Counted from the first letter of the stretch, positions 32,337 to 42,098 are shown. The stretch: 64,000 nt of DNA from Actinoplanes subtropicus (GCF_000721705.1 NZ_JOJL01000021.1:310001-374000); one strand, 5' to 3'. Translations and numbers: made by a program. The notes: generated from the letters alone by a model not told the origin.

Positions 32337-32624
32337 GTGGACAGTTGCTCCGAACGGATGGATTGTGGTGTCTCTAGCGCTCCACGGAACTGCCACCGGG
32401 CACGCCACGAACGATTGAAATGATCATGACGAGACCGGTGACCACGGAGCCTGCTCCCTGCCGAGGCACACGATCCGCGAGCGCATCGACTAGCTTACCG
32501 TGCGCATTACCACAGGTTGCAAGCCCTCCTGACGACGGCGGCACAATGTTCGGCGGAAACCCCGCATCGTGCCCGTAATGTACCGAATCAGGACCATGGC
32601 GTGCCCTCACGTACCGTTGGTCAC

Positions 32625-33461
32625 GTGATCGATATTCCGGGTCCCGGGACGGCTGTCCCGGCCAGCGAGACGACGGTGCTGCGCCGGCCGGTTACCGACG
32701 ACGAGAGCCGGCGCGCGAGCCGCGCCTGGTGGGATCTCGACGCCGACGACTACCAGGGCGAACACGGCGCCTTCCTGGGCGACAACGACTTCGTCTGGTG
32801 CCCGGAGGGGCTGCGCGAGGCGGACGCCCGGCTGCTCGGCGACGTGCGCGGCCGGCGGGTGCTCGAACTGGGCGCCGGCGCCGCCGCCGGGGCGCGCTGG
32901 CTGGACGGGCAGGGCGCGAACGTGGTGGCCATGGATCTCTCCGCGGGCATGTTGCGGCAGGCGCGGGCCGGCGAGGAGAGGTCCGGCGTACGCGTGCCGC
33001 TGGCACAAGCCGACGCGCTGGCCCTGCCGTTCGCGGACAGCGTATTCGACATCGTCTGCACCGCCTTCGGGGCGATCCCGTTCGTGGCCGACTCGGGCGC
33101 CGCGATGCTCGAGGTGGCCCGGGTGCTCAGGCCCGGCGGCACCTGGGTGTTCTCGATCACCCACCCGATGCGCTGGATTTTCTGGGACGAACCGGATGAG
33201 AGCGGCCTGATCGCCCGGAACTCGTACTTCGACCGGCGGCCGTACGTCGAGGTCGACGAGCGGGGCCGGCCGACCTACGTCGAGCAGCACCGCACGCTCG
33301 GCGACCGGGTGCGCGAGCTGGTCGCGGCCGGTTTCGTGCTGCGCGACCTGATCGAGCCGGAGTGGCCGGCCGGGCACGACCAGGTCTGGGGCCAGTGGAG
33401 CCCGCTGCGCGGCCGCCTCTTCCCCGGCACCGCCATCTTCGTCGCCGACCTGCCGGCCTGA
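32625..33461 (+). CDS. Class I SAM-dependent methyltransferase
   Basis: A 278-residue methyltransferase. Motif I is VLELGAGAAAGARWL (about 79-93), followed by VVAMDLSAGMLRQA (acidic ribose-binding residue), DALALPFADSVFDIV and LRPGGTWVFSITHPM. It resembles UbiE/small-molecule methyltransferases; the substrate is unknown. The GTG at 32625 follows a TACCGT hexamer by seven bases without a ribosome site, so it is likely leaderless. It is divergent from rpsA over 288 bases that must hold the rpsA promoter. Confidence 0.9.
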   Translation: MIDIPGPGTAVPASETTVLRRPVTDDESRRASRAWWDLDADDYQGEHGAFLGDNDFVWCPEGLREADARLLGDVRGRRVLELGAGAAAGARWLDGQGANVVAMDLSAGMLRQARAGEERSGVRVPLAQADALALPFADSVFDIVCTAFGAIPFVADSGAAMLEVARVLRPGGTWVFSITHPMRWIFWDEPDESGLIARNSYFDRRPYVEVDERGRPTYVEQHRTLGDRVRELVAAGFVLRDLIEPEWPAGHDQVWGQWSPLRGRLFPGTAIFVADLPA

Positions 33462-33505
33462 CGACGCGGCCGGGGTCACCGCGACCTGACTGGTCGATTC
33501 GGCTG

Positions 33506-33585
33506 CCGGTCCACCCGGCGGCTCGTCCACCCAGCGGCTCGTCCATCCAGCGGCCGGTCCACCCAGCGGCCGGTCCACCCAGCGG
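33506..33585. repeat. 16-bp tandem repeat, five units
   Basis: Units start at 33506, 33522, 33538, 33554 and 33570, with the consensus CCGGTCCACCCAGCGG (two units have CTCGTCCA). It lies 45 bases downstream of the methyltransferase stop, in a gap of 1,043 bases without a gene. Confidence 0.88.
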
Positions 33586-33601
33586 CCGAAACGATCCACC
33601 C

Positions 33602-33682
33602 CGCGTCGCCCGAGCCTGCCTCCGCGTCGCGCAAGCCTCTCCCGCGTCGCGCAAGCCTCTCCCGCGTCGCGCAAGCGTGCCC
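33602..33682. repeat. 20-bp tandem repeat, about four units
   Basis: Units at 33623, 33643 and 33663 have the consensus CGCGTCGCGCAAGCCTCTCC; a diverged copy begins at 33602. Adjacent to, but unrelated in sequence to, the 16-bp array before it. Confidence 0.85.
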
Positions 33683-33790
33683 CGCCTCGTATTTTCCCGG
33701 TTCTGGATGTTTGGGGGTAGACCCTGGGCTCCGCCCAGACCCGGCCATCGCTGCAGAGATCAGCCTGGCGATGTTGGTTGCGGTGGGGAC

Positions 33791-33920
33791 GGTGGGTGAT
33801 CTCCTTGCGACGACAACCGTAGGGGATCTGCTGGTGGGAGGCGGCGCAAGCAAACCCCGCTTGCGCCGCCTCCCACCAGCAGATGGCGCTTTGGCTGCCG
33901 TCGCAAGGAGATCACCCACC
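33791..33920. repeat. Long two-part inverted repeat (130-bp hairpin)
   Basis: Outer arms of 22 bases (33791-33812 and 33899-33920) are perfect complements, starting GGTGGGTGATCTCCTTGCG. Inner arms of 26 bases (33826-33851 and 33859-33884) are also perfect, starting ATCTGCTGGTGGGAGGCGG, with a seven-base loop. The 13 and 14 unpaired bases between arms form a symmetric internal loop. No target duplication or terminal gene is visible. Confidence 0.92.
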
Positions 33921-33965
33921 TACGGGTTGGGGTGCGGCGGCTGCGCCGCCTTGGCCGGTGAGTGT

Positions 33966-34140
33966 GGTTGCGGCCGGCGGCCGGCGGCGGCTCGGCTGGC
34001 GGGTTGGTTGCGGCCGGCGGCCGGCGGCGGCTCGGCTGGCGGGTGTGGCGGCGGCCGGCGTCCAGCGGCGGCTCGGCTGGCGGGTTGGTTGCGGCCGGCG
34101 GCCGGCGGCGGCTCGGCTGGCGGGTTGGTTGCGGCCGGCT
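33966..34140. repeat. 40-bp tandem repeat, about four units
   Basis: Units begin near 33966, 34006, 34046, 34087 and a partial at 34127. The consensus opens GGTTGCGGCCGGCGGCCGGC and ends GGCTCGGCTGGCGGGTT. The third unit is diverged and one base longer. Frames across it on either strand are repetitive and I do not call a gene. The remainder up to 34504 shows nothing I can name. Confidence 0.88.
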
Positions 34141-34504
34141 GCGGAACGCCGGGCTCAGGAGCACAAACTCTCCACGATCGGCTCCGGGCCGCAGACCTTG
34201 ATGCGTTCGTGTTCGGTGCGCGCACCAGCGCTTCACCCCTGCCTACCCGACCGGCCGCGCCGCCCGATTTGAGGGGAATATCAGGACAGTCGGCAGGGCA
34301 GAATCCCAGCATGTGACCGCGACGATCAATATGCGGGAGCCTCGGCCAGCATGCGAAACGCAGCCCACCAACCGGCACGGCCGACCCACCATGCGAGACG
34401 GATGCCGCGCTCGGGTGAGAGCGCCGCCCGATCCTCCGCCGCTGGCCTCGGGCAAACTCAGCGACGCCGGCAAAACGCAGCGACGCCGGCAAGCTCAGCA
34501 CAGC

Positions 34505-34870
34505 TCAGCTTATGAAGTTCTGGCCTGCGTCCAGCAGGGCGGCCAGCACGGTGAGGCCGGCGGGAATGAGCCGGTAATACACCCACGTGCCGCGCCGGTC
34601 CGAGTCGACCAGGCCCGCCTCGCGCAGTACCCGCAGGTGGTGCGAGATGGTCGGGCCGGTCAGGTGGAAGGCACCGGTCAGGTCGCAGACGCAGACCTCG
34701 CCGCCGCCCGCGGAGGCGATCATCGAGAGCAGCCGGAGGCGCACCGGGTCGCCGAGCGCCTTGAACATCGGAGCAAACCTGCTCGCCTGCGCCGGGTCCA
34801 TCGGGCCCTGCGCTATCGGAGCGCCGTCGGCCGTCACGGCCGCGGTCTCCCCCGTCGATTTTCTCAGCAT
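34505..34870 (-). CDS. ArsR/SmtB-family metalloregulator
   Basis: A 121-residue winged-helix repressor. FKALGDPVRLRLLSMIA opens the domain, GGGEVCVCDLTGAFHLTG carries Cys60-Val-Cys62 in the position of the arsenite sensor (ELCVCDL) helix, and PTISHHLRVLREAGLVDSDR is the recognition helix. The start at 34870 is the ATG giving MLRKSTGETA; a GTG- or ATG-led extension to 34939 lacks support. An As(III)/Sb(III)- or related thiophilic-metal sensor is likely, yet there is no arsenic pump or reductase gene beside it. Confidence 0.88.
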   Translation of the reverse strand: MLRKSTGETAAVTADGAPIAQGPMDPAQASRFAPMFKALGDPVRLRLLSMIASAGGGEVCVCDLTGAFHLTGPTISHHLRVLREAGLVDSDRRGTWVYYRLIPAGLTVLAALLDAGQNFIS

Positions 34871-35040
34871 CGGCCCAGCCTTTCCGTGGGCCACACGCCC
34901 CGTCCCCCACGCCGGTCGATTGTGTTCCGCAACCGGCACTTTTCGCCGCCCACGACACCTCCGCTCTCCGAACCAGCCGCGCAGACCTTACATCTACAAC
35001 CTGCGTGCGAAAACCGCACCCGCCTCCCGGCCAGAATGCG

Positions 35041-37740
35041 TCAGTGGTCGGCGCCGTTCCAGTCCCGGCCGGAGCCGACCGAGACCTCCAGCGGGACCGA
35101 CAGCGGGTGGGCGCCGCCCATCTCGCGGCGGACCAGTTCCTCGAGGGCCTCGCGCTCGCCCGGCGCCACGTCGAAGACCAGTTCGTCGTGCACCTGCAGC
35201 AGCATCCGGGAGCGCAGGCCGGCCTTCCGGATGGCCGCGTCGACCCGGAGCATGGCCACCTTGATGATGTCGGCCGCCGAGCCCTGGATCGGCGCGTTGA
35301 GCGCCATCCGCTCGGCCATCTCGCGGCGCTGCCGGTTGTCGCTGGACAGGTCGGGCAGGTAGCGGCGCCGGCCGAGGATGGTGGCCGTGTAGCCGTCCTG
35401 CACCGCCCGTTTCACGACCGCCTGCAAATACTCGCGGACGCCGCCGAACCGCTCGAAATACTCCTCCATCAGCGCGCGCGCCTCGTCCACCCCGATCGTC
35501 AGCTGGTTGGACAGACCGTAGGCGGACAATCCGTACGCCAGCCCGTAGTTCATGGCTTTGATCTTGCGGCGCTGGTCGGGGACGACCTCCTCCACCGGGA
35601 CGTGGAAGACCGACGAGGCGGTGGCGGCGTGGAAGTCGAACGCCGAGTTGAACGCCGCGATCAGCGCCTCGTCGCCGGACAGGTGCGCCATGATGCGCAT
35701 CTCGATCTGGCTGTAGTCGGCCGTCATCAGCTGCTCGAAGCCGTCGCCGACGACGAACGCGCGGCGGATCCGCCGGCCCTCCTCGGTACGGATCGGGATG
35801 TTCTGCAGGTTGGGGTCGGTCGACGAGAGCCGGCCGGTGGCGGCCACGGTCTGGTTGAACGTGGTGTGGATGCGCCCGTCGTCCGAGACCGACTTGAGCA
35901 GCCCGTCGACCGTGGACTTGAGCTTGGCGACGTCCCGGTGCCGCAGCAGGTGGGCCAGCAGCGGGTCCTCGGTCTGCGCGTACAGGCTCTGCAGCGCGTC
36001 GGCATCGGTCGTGTACCCGGACTTGATCTTCTTGGTCTTGGGCAGGTTGCGCTCGGTGAACAGGATCTCCTGCAGCTGCTTGGGCGAGCCGAGGTTGAAT
36101 TCCCGGCCGACCACCTCGTGCGCCGCCTGCTGCGCCGCCTTGACCTCGGCCGCGAAATGCGCCTCGAGCTCGGAGAGATAGTGCGTGTCGGCGGCGATGC
36201 CGAGGTGCTCCATCTCGGCGAGCACCCGGGACAGCGGCTGCTCGACCTCGGTGAGCAGGGCCTGGGACGCCCCGCCGTCGCGGGACAGCTCCTCGGTGAG
36301 CACGTCGGCGAGGTCGAGGGTGGCCCGGGCCCGCAGCATCAGGCCTTCCTCGGCCTGGGCGTCGTGGCTCTCCTCCAGACCGGACAGCAGGTCGAGCTGG
36401 CCGCTCGCCGGCTCCTCGACCCGCAGCTCACGCTTGAGGTAGCGCAGGGCGAGATCGGTCAGGTCGTACGCCCGCTGGTCGGGTTTCGCCAGGTAGGCCG
36501 CGAGCGCCGTGTCGACGCGGACGCCCTCGAGGCGCCAGCCGTGCGCGCGCATCGCCAGCGACGCGGGCTTGGCGTCGTGCACCACCTTGGGCCGGTCGGG
36601 GTCGGCCAGCCAGGTCGCGACCGCGGTCTCGTCGGACTGGTCGAGCGCGGCCGGGTCGAACCACCCGGCCGGGCCGTCGCCGGTGGCGACCGCTACACCG
36701 GTGAGGGTGCCGGTGCCGCGGCCGAACGAGCCGGTGACGGCGACGCCGACCGGCGCCCCGGCCGCGTGCCTGGTCAGCCAGGCGGCGACCTCGCCGGCCC
36801 GCAGGGTCTGCCCGGACAGGTCGAAGCCGGCCTCCGCCTCGGGCTCGACCGCGTCCAGGTACGAATACAGCCGCTCCCGCAGGACCCGGAACTCGAGCGC
36901 GTCGAAGACCTGGTGGACGGCCTCGCGGTCCCACCCGTGCCACTTCGCGTCGGCCGGCGTCAGCGGCAGCTCGAGCTCGCGCTTGAGCGCGTTCACCTCG
37001 TAGTTGCGCAGCACCCCGGCCAGGTTGGCGCGCAGGCTGTCGCCGGCCTTGCCCTTGATCTTGTCGACGTGGGCGACGATGCCGTCGAGGCCGCCGAACT
37101 CGTTGATCCACTTGGCGGCGGTCTTGTCGCCGACGCCGGGCACCCCGGGCAGGTTGTCGCTGGCCTCGCCGACCAGGGCCGCCTTCTCCCGGTAGCGGGA
37201 CGGGGGCACGAAGTATTTCGCCTCGATCGCCTCGGGGGTCATCCGCCACACCTCGGAGACGCCGCGCACCGGGTAGAGGATCGTGGTGTGCTCGTCGGCC
37301 AGCTGGAACGCGTCACGGTCGCCGGTCGAGATGATCACTTCCATGCCGGCCTCGCGGCCCTGCCGGGAGAGGGTGGCGATCACGTCGTCGGCCTCGAAGC
37401 CCTCCTTCTCCACCACGGGGATGCGCAGGGCGTCGAGGACCTCCTTGATCAGGCTGACCTGACCCAGGAACGGCTTCGGCGTCTCGGAGCGGCCGGCCTT
37501 GTACTCCGGGTAGATCGCCGTGCGGAAGGAGATGCGGGAGACGTCGAACGCGACCACGATGTGCGTCGGCTTCTCGTCGCGCAGCATGTTGATCAGCATC
37601 GAGGTGAAGCCGAACACCGCGTTCGTCGCCTGGCCGGTGGCGGTGCTGAAGTTGTCCACCGGCAGGGCGTAATAGGCCCGATACGCCAGCGAGTGGCCGT
37701 CGAGCAGCAGCAAACGGGGGGTCAGGGCGTCGTCGCTCAC
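35041..37740 (-). CDS. polA: DNA polymerase I
   Basis: An 899-residue family A polymerase for Okazaki-fragment processing and repair synthesis. The 5' nuclease domain begins RLLLLDGHSLAYRAYYALPV. In the central domain no DxE exonuclease motif is visible (VGVAVTGSFGRGTGTLTG at the expected place), so proofreading is probably absent, as in other actinobacteria. Polymerase motif A is DYSQIEMRIMAHLSGD, motif B RRKIKAMNYGLAYGLSAYG and motif C VHDELVFD. The GTG at 37740 lies eight bases after a damage-type -10 box, so the transcript is probably leaderless. The ArsR gene is 170 bases downstream. Confidence 0.96.
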   Translation of the reverse strand: MSDDALTPRLLLLDGHSLAYRAYYALPVDNFSTATGQATNAVFGFTSMLINMLRDEKPTHIVVAFDVSRISFRTAIYPEYKAGRSETPKPFLGQVSLIKEVLDALRIPVVEKEGFEADDVIATLSRQGREAGMEVIISTGDRDAFQLADEHTTILYPVRGVSEVWRMTPEAIEAKYFVPPSRYREKAALVGEASDNLPGVPGVGDKTAAKWINEFGGLDGIVAHVDKIKGKAGDSLRANLAGVLRNYEVNALKRELELPLTPADAKWHGWDREAVHQVFDALEFRVLRERLYSYLDAVEPEAEAGFDLSGQTLRAGEVAAWLTRHAAGAPVGVAVTGSFGRGTGTLTGVAVATGDGPAGWFDPAALDQSDETAVATWLADPDRPKVVHDAKPASLAMRAHGWRLEGVRVDTALAAYLAKPDQRAYDLTDLALRYLKRELRVEEPASGQLDLLSGLEESHDAQAEEGLMLRARATLDLADVLTEELSRDGGASQALLTEVEQPLSRVLAEMEHLGIAADTHYLSELEAHFAAEVKAAQQAAHEVVGREFNLGSPKQLQEILFTERNLPKTKKIKSGYTTDADALQSLYAQTEDPLLAHLLRHRDVAKLKSTVDGLLKSVSDDGRIHTTFNQTVAATGRLSSTDPNLQNIPIRTEEGRRIRRAFVVGDGFEQLMTADYSQIEMRIMAHLSGDEALIAAFNSAFDFHAATASSVFHVPVEEVVPDQRRKIKAMNYGLAYGLSAYGLSNQLTIGVDEARALMEEYFERFGGVREYLQAVVKRAVQDGYTATILGRRRYLPDLSSDNRQRREMAERMALNAPIQGSAADIIKVAMLRVDAAIRKAGLRSRMLLQVHDELVFDVAPGEREALEELVRREMGGAHPLSVPLEVSVGSGRDWNGADH

Positions 37741-37748
37741 GTCCAGAA

Positions 37749-37771
37749 ACTCTAGCCCTGGGGTACGACAG
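37749..37771 (-). promoter_or_regulatory. PafBC/RecA-independent damage-type promoter of polA
   Basis: Minus strand: CTGTCGTAC, eight bases, TAGAGT. Spacing and both halves match the uvrA site almost base for base (GTCGTACCCCA in common). Eight bases then lead to the GTG at 37740. Confidence 0.72.
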
Positions 37772-37795
37772 AAACTCCGACCGCCCCGGTCGCCT

Positions 37796-38557
37796 TTACA
37801 ACACTTTGCTGAGGAATGCCTTGGTACGGTCCTGCTTCGGATTCGCGATGATCTCGGCGGGCGGGCCCTGCTCGACCACGACGCCGCCGTCCATGAACAC
37901 CACGGTGTCGCCCACCTCGCGGGCAAAGCCGATCTCGTGGGTCACCACCACCATGGTCATCCCGTCCCGGGCCAGGTCCTTCATCACGTCCAGGACCTCG
38001 CCGACCAGTTCCGGGTCGAGCGCGCTGGTCGGCTCGTCGAAGAGCATCAGCTTGGGCCGCATCGCCAGCGCCCGGGCGATCGCCACCCGCTGCTGCTGGC
38101 CGCCGGAGAGCTGGCCGGGGTAATTGTCCTTCTTGGCCCCGAGCCCGACCCGATCGAGGAGGCCGACCGCCCGGTCCCGTACGGCCGCCTTGTCCTCTTT
38201 TTTCACCCGGCAGGGCGCCTCCATGACGTTCTGCAGAACGGTCATGTGCGGGAAGAGGTTGAACCGCTGGAACACCATGCCGATCTGCTGGCGCTGGCGG
38301 GAGACCTCGCTGTCCTTCATCTCGTGCAGCTTGCCGCCGCGCTCGTGGTAGCCGACCAGGTCGCCGTCCACGAAGATCTTCCCGGCGTTGATCTTCTCGA
38401 GGTGGTTGACGCAGCGCAGGAACGTCGACTTGCCGGAGCCGGACGGGCCCAGCACGCAGCACACCTCGCCCGACCTCACGACCAGGTCGATGCCCTTGAG
38501 CACCTCGAGCGAGCCGAACGACTTGTGCACGTTGTCGGCCTTGATCATCTCGGTCAT
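37796..38557 (-). CDS. Polar amino-acid ABC transporter, ATP-binding protein
   Basis: A 253-residue GlnQ/HisP-type ATPase. Walker A is GPSGSGKST, the signature [17 protein letters not shown] and Walker [15 protein letters not shown]. Start ATG at 38557 overlaps the permease stop by four bases (ATGA). It is the last gene of an eight-gene transporter run that begins at livK. It powers import of a polar amino acid by the adjoining permease and binding protein. Confidence 0.95.
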   Translation of the reverse strand: MTEMIKADNVHKSFGSLEVLKGIDLVVRSGEVCCVLGPSGSGKSTFLRCVNHLEKINAGKIFVDGDLVGYHERGGKLHEMKDSEVSRQRQQIGMVFQRFNLFPHMTVLQNVMEAPCRVKKEDKAAVRDRAVGLLDRVGLGAKKDNYPGQLSGGQQQRVAIARALAMRPKLMLFDEPTSALDPELVGEVLDVMKDLARDGMTMVVVTHEIGFAREVGDTVVFMDGGVVVEQGPPAEIIANPKQDRTKAFLSKVL

Positions 38558-39561
38558 GTGGGGCCTCCTCCCTCGACGACGATCCGGCCGCTCTGCTCGG
38601 CCTCGATGTCGCGCAGCTTCTGCCGGGCGCGGCCGGTAGCGCCGTAGCCCTTGCCGAAGTGCCGCTCCAGGAAATACTGACCGATCATCAGCACCGTGCA
38701 CAGGATCAGGTACCAGAGCACCGCGGCGACCAGCACCGGGAACACCACGAAGGTCCGGGCCGCCACCGCGTTGAGCTGGAAGTACAGCTCGAACGTGACC
38801 GGCACGTAGGCCACCAGCGAGGTGTCCTTGACCATCGCGATGACCTCGTTGCCGGTCGGCGGCACGATCACCCGCATCGCCTGCGGCAGCACGACCCGGC
38901 GCAGCACCAGCGCCCGGGACAGGCCCAGCGCGGTCGCCGCCTCGGCCTGGCCGGGGTCGACCGACTGGATGCCGGCCCGGACGATCTCGGCCATGTACGC
39001 GCCCTCGGACAGGCCCAGCGCCAGCATGCCGGCCACGAACCCGGCCAGCAGGTCGCTCGCCTTCACGCTGTAGAACTGCGCGTTCAGGTCGTTGATGCCG
39101 AACAGCTTGCCGATCTGATGGTCGAACGGCAGGCCGAACCCGATCCGGTTCCACAGGATGTTCAGGTTGCCGAACAGGACCGCGAGCACGAGCCGCGGCA
39201 CCGCCCGGAAGAACCAGGTGTAGACGAACGCGACCGCCTTGAGGACCGGGTTGTCGGACAGCCGCATGATCGCGATGAAGACACCCAGGACGATGCCGAT
39301 CAGCATCGACGTGATGGTCAGCAGGATGGTGCCGCGCAGGCCGTCGAGGACCGGCCCGGTGAACATCACGCCGCGCTTGCCCGGCGCGTACGAGACGAAG
39401 ATGAACTTCCAGTCGAACTGGTGGTTCGTCACCAGCACGTGCGCGAACATCGCCGCCAGCACCGCGAGCACGGCGATGAGAACCCATCGCCCGGGGTGCC
39501 GCACGGGCACGGCCTTGATCGGTTCAGGCCGTGCCCGCTCGGGGGTTTTCAGGTCGGTCAT
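38554..39561 (-). CDS. Polar amino-acid ABC transporter, permease
   Basis: A 335-residue HisM/GlnP-type permease with about five to eight membrane segments. The EAA loop that contacts the ATPase reads [22 protein letters not shown] 60-residue N-terminal extension with an extra membrane segment precedes the core. It starts seven bases after the binding-protein stop. A single permease gene suggests a homodimer. Confidence 0.94.
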   Translation of the reverse strand: MTDLKTPERARPEPIKAVPVRHPGRWVLIAVLAVLAAMFAHVLVTNHQFDWKFIFVSYAPGKRGVMFTGPVLDGLRGTILLTITSMLIGIVLGVFIAIMRLSDNPVLKAVAFVYTWFFRAVPRLVLAVLFGNLNILWNRIGFGLPFDHQIGKLFGINDLNAQFYSVKASDLLAGFVAGMLALGLSEGAYMAEIVRAGIQSVDPGQAEAATALGLSRALVLRRVVLPQAMRVIVPPTGNEVIAMVKDTSLVAYVPVTFELYFQLNAVAARTFVVFPVLVAAVLWYLILCTVLMIGQYFLERHFGKGYGATGRARQKLRDIEAEQSGRIVVEGGGPT

Positions 39562-39568
39562 CGACGAC

Positions 39569-40480
39569 TCAGACGGTCGGGTTCACCGTGGGGTCGGTGA
39601 TGGCGCCCGCGTCGACGCCCCACTTCGCCAGGATCGTCTTGTAGGTGCCGTCGGCGATCAGCGCCTTCAGCGCGCCCTGGACCGCGACGGCCATCGTGTC
39701 GGCCTGGTCCTTGGGCAGCACGTAGCCGTACGGCGCCGAGTCGTAGATGCTGCCGAGCAGGGCCAGCTGGCCGTTGGTCTGCTTCACCGCGTACGCGCAG
39801 ACCGGCGAGTCGGCGAGCATCGCGTCGTCCTTGCCGGTCACCACGGCGTTGGTGGCGTCCGACTGGGCCTGGTACTGGTCGACGGTGATCTTCGCCTTGC
39901 CGCCGTCGGTGCACTTCTTCGACCGGGCCGCGATGTCGTCGGCCTGGACCGTCGAGGTCTGCACCGCGATCTTCTTGCCGCAGGCGTTGTCCGGGTCGAT
40001 CGTGGCGCCGGTCTTCGCCGCCCACTGGGTGCCGGCGTTGAAGTAGCTGACCATGGTGACCTGCTTCAGCCGATCCTTGTTGATCGTGAAGGAGGAGACG
40101 CCGGCGGCGTACTTCTTGCTGGTCACGCCCGGGATGATGCTGTCGAACTTCGCCGACTCCCACTGGGTGGTCAGGCCCAGCTTCTGCGCGACCGCGTTGA
40201 ACAGGTCGACGTCGAAGCCGATGACGGTCTTGCCGTCGGTGTCCAGGAACTCGCTGGGCGCGTACGTCGAGTCGGTGCCGATGACCAGCTTGCCGGCCGC
40301 CTTGACGTCGGCCGGGACCTTGTCGGCCAGGCTCGTGTCGGCGGAGGCGCTGGACACGGGGGTCGAGCCGGTGCCGCTGTTGTCGCCGGACTCCGAACCG
40401 CAGGCGGCGGCGGAGGTCGTCAGCGCCACCGCGACGGCCAGCCCGAGGATCGCCCGTCGGCCTGGGGAGGTGCGGAACAT
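39569..40480 (-). CDS. Polar amino-acid ABC transporter, substrate-binding lipoprotein
   Basis: A 303-residue family 3 solute-binding protein. Signal peptide and lipobox SAAAC give Cys27 as the lipid-bearing residue. The mature part has GTDSTYAPSEFLDTDGKTVI and GFDVDLFNAVAQKLGL, hallmark of amino-acid receptors. The start at 40480 lies 30 bases after the livF stop, so the set appears joined to the branched-chain operon. Substrate unknown. Confidence 0.94.
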   Translation of the reverse strand: MFRTSPGRRAILGLAVAVALTTSAAACGSESGDNSGTGSTPVSSASADTSLADKVPADVKAAGKLVIGTDSTYAPSEFLDTDGKTVIGFDVDLFNAVAQKLGLTTQWESAKFDSIIPGVTSKKYAAGVSSFTINKDRLKQVTMVSYFNAGTQWAAKTGATIDPDNACGKKIAVQTSTVQADDIAARSKKCTDGGKAKITVDQYQAQSDATNAVVTGKDDAMLADSPVCAYAVKQTNGQLALLGSIYDSAPYGYVLPKDQADTMAVAVQGALKALIADGTYKTILAKWGVDAGAITDPTVNPTV

Positions 40481-40510
40481 AAGAACTCCTCTGTTGCGGG
40501 ATGAATCTGG

Positions 40511-41221
40511 TTAGGCGACACCCAGGTAGGCGTCCTTGACCGCCGGGTCGTGCAGGAGCTCGGCGCCGGTGCCCGCCTTCACTATCCGTCCGGTCTCCAG
40601 AACGTACGCCCGATGTGCCCGGGAAAGCGCCTGCTGGGCGTTCTGTTCGACCAGCAGGATCGTGGTGCCCTGTTGGTTGATCTCCACGATGATGTCGAAG
40701 ATCTGCTGGATCAGCATCGGGGCCAGGCCCATCGACGGCTCGTCCAGCAGCAGCAGCTTCGGCCGGCTCATCAGCGCCCGGCCCACCGCCAGCATCTGCT
40801 GCTCGCCGCCGGAGAGCGTGCCGCCGGACTGCTTCTCCCGCTCCTTCATGCGCGGGAACAGGCCGAACACCCGCTCCAGGTCCTCGTCGATCTCGGCGCG
40901 TACCCGGCGCGTGTAGGCGCCCATCTCGAGGTTCTCCCGCACCGACATGCCGGGGAAGATGCCGCGGCCCTCGGGCGACTGCGACACCCCGCGGACCACG
41001 CGCAGGTCGGCGCGCAGCCGCGTGATGTCCTTGCCGTCGAACTTGATCGAGCCCTGCGACACCGGGCGCAGGCCCGAGATGGCCCGCATGGTCGTCGACT
41101 TCCCGGCGCCGTTCGCGCCGATCAGCGCGACGATCTCGCCCTGGCCGACGGTGAGGCTGATCCCGTGCAGGGCCTGGATCCGGCCGTACGCGAGAGAGAT
41201 GTTGTCCAGCTCAAGCAGCAT
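40511..41221 (-). CDS. livF: Branched-chain amino-acid ABC transporter ATPase LivF
   Basis: A 236-residue ATPase: Walker A GANGAGKST, signature LSGGEQQMLAVGRALM, Walker B LLLLDEPSMGLAP. The LivF subfamily feature SMGLAPMLIQQIF is present. Its start overlaps the end of livG by eleven bases, so translation is coupled. Confidence 0.95.
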   Translation of the reverse strand: MLLELDNISLAYGRIQALHGISLTVGQGEIVALIGANGAGKSTTMRAISGLRPVSQGSIKFDGKDITRLRADLRVVRGVSQSPEGRGIFPGMSVRENLEMGAYTRRVRAEIDEDLERVFGLFPRMKEREKQSGGTLSGGEQQMLAVGRALMSRPKLLLLDEPSMGLAPMLIQQIFDIIVEINQQGTTILLVEQNAQQALSRAHRAYVLETGRIVKAGTGAELLHDPAVKDAYLGVA

Positions 41222-42098
41222 CGGTCGGCACCCCCAGATACGCGGCGATGACCGCCGGGTTGTCCCGCACCTCGGCCGGCGTCCCCTCGGCGATCTTCTT
41301 GCCGAACTCCAGCACCACGATCCGGTCGGTCACGCCCATCACCAGGCGCATGTCGTGCTCGATCAGCAGCACCGTCACGCCGAGATCCCGGATCCGGCGA
41401 ATCAGTTGCAGCAGGTCCACCTTCTCGGCCGGGTTGAAGCCGGCCGCCGGCTCGTCCAGGCAGAGCAGCGTCGGGTTGGTGGCCAGCGCCCGCGCGATCT
41501 CCAGCCGGCGCTGCTCGCCGTACGAGAGATTGCGGCTGACGTCCCCGGCCCGGTGCGAGATCCCGACGAAGCGCAGCAGCTCGAGCGAGCGTTCCCGGCC
41601 GGAGCGCTCCTCCTGCCAGTGCCGCGGCAGCCGGAACAACGCGCCGACCACGCTCGTCTTGTGGTGCGCGTCCGCGCCCACCATGACGTTCTCCAGCGCG
41701 GTCATCTCCGGGAACAACCGGACGTTCTGGAACGTACGGGCGATGCCGCCCCGGGTGATCTCGTGCTTCTTCTTGCCGACGATCGACTCGCCGTTGAACC
41801 GGATCGCCCCGCTGGTCGGCCGGTACACCCCGGTCATCGCGTTGAAGCAGGTGGTCTTCCCGGCGCCGTTCGGCCCGATCAGCCCGAAGATCTCGCCCCG
41901 GCGCAGCGAGAAGCTGACGTCGTTGAGCGCGACCACACCGCCGAACCGCAGGGTCACATGGTCAACTTCAAGAAGAACATCCGGATCGTGTACGCCGGGA
42001 TCCTCGACATTGTCGCGGCCCGTCGGAGCGGCCTGGTCGACCGGGCGCGCGTTCTCGCGGTCGAGCTCCTCCGGAGTCTCGATGTGCGGCTCACTCAC
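41211..42098 (-). CDS. livG: Branched-chain amino-acid ABC transporter ATPase LivG
   Basis: A 295-residue ATPase with Walker A GPNGAGKTT, signature LSYGEQRRLEIARALA and Walker B LLCLDEPAAGFNP. An acidic 40-residue leader (SEPHIETPEELDRENAR) precedes the core. The GTG at 42098 has a strong AAGGAGGTGG site and overlaps the livM stop (GTGA). Confidence 0.95.
   Translation of the reverse strand: MSEPHIETPEELDRENARPVDQAAPTGRDNVEDPGVHDPDVLLEVDHVTLRFGGVVALNDVSFSLRRGEIFGLIGPNGAGKTTCFNAMTGVYRPTSGAIRFNGESIVGKKKHEITRGGIARTFQNVRLFPEMTALENVMVGADAHHKTSVVGALFRLPRHWQEERSGRERSLELLRFVGISHRAGDVSRNLSYGEQRRLEIARALATNPTLLCLDEPAAGFNPAEKVDLLQLIRRIRDLGVTVLLIEHDMRLVMGVTDRIVVLEFGKKIAEGTPAEVRDNPAVIAAYLGVPTDAA

Noticed and set aside
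33711..34316. Frames through the 40-bp repeat region (GGGSAGG-type product)
   Set aside because: The repeat length (40) is not a multiple of three, so units change frame; this argues against a selected protein.
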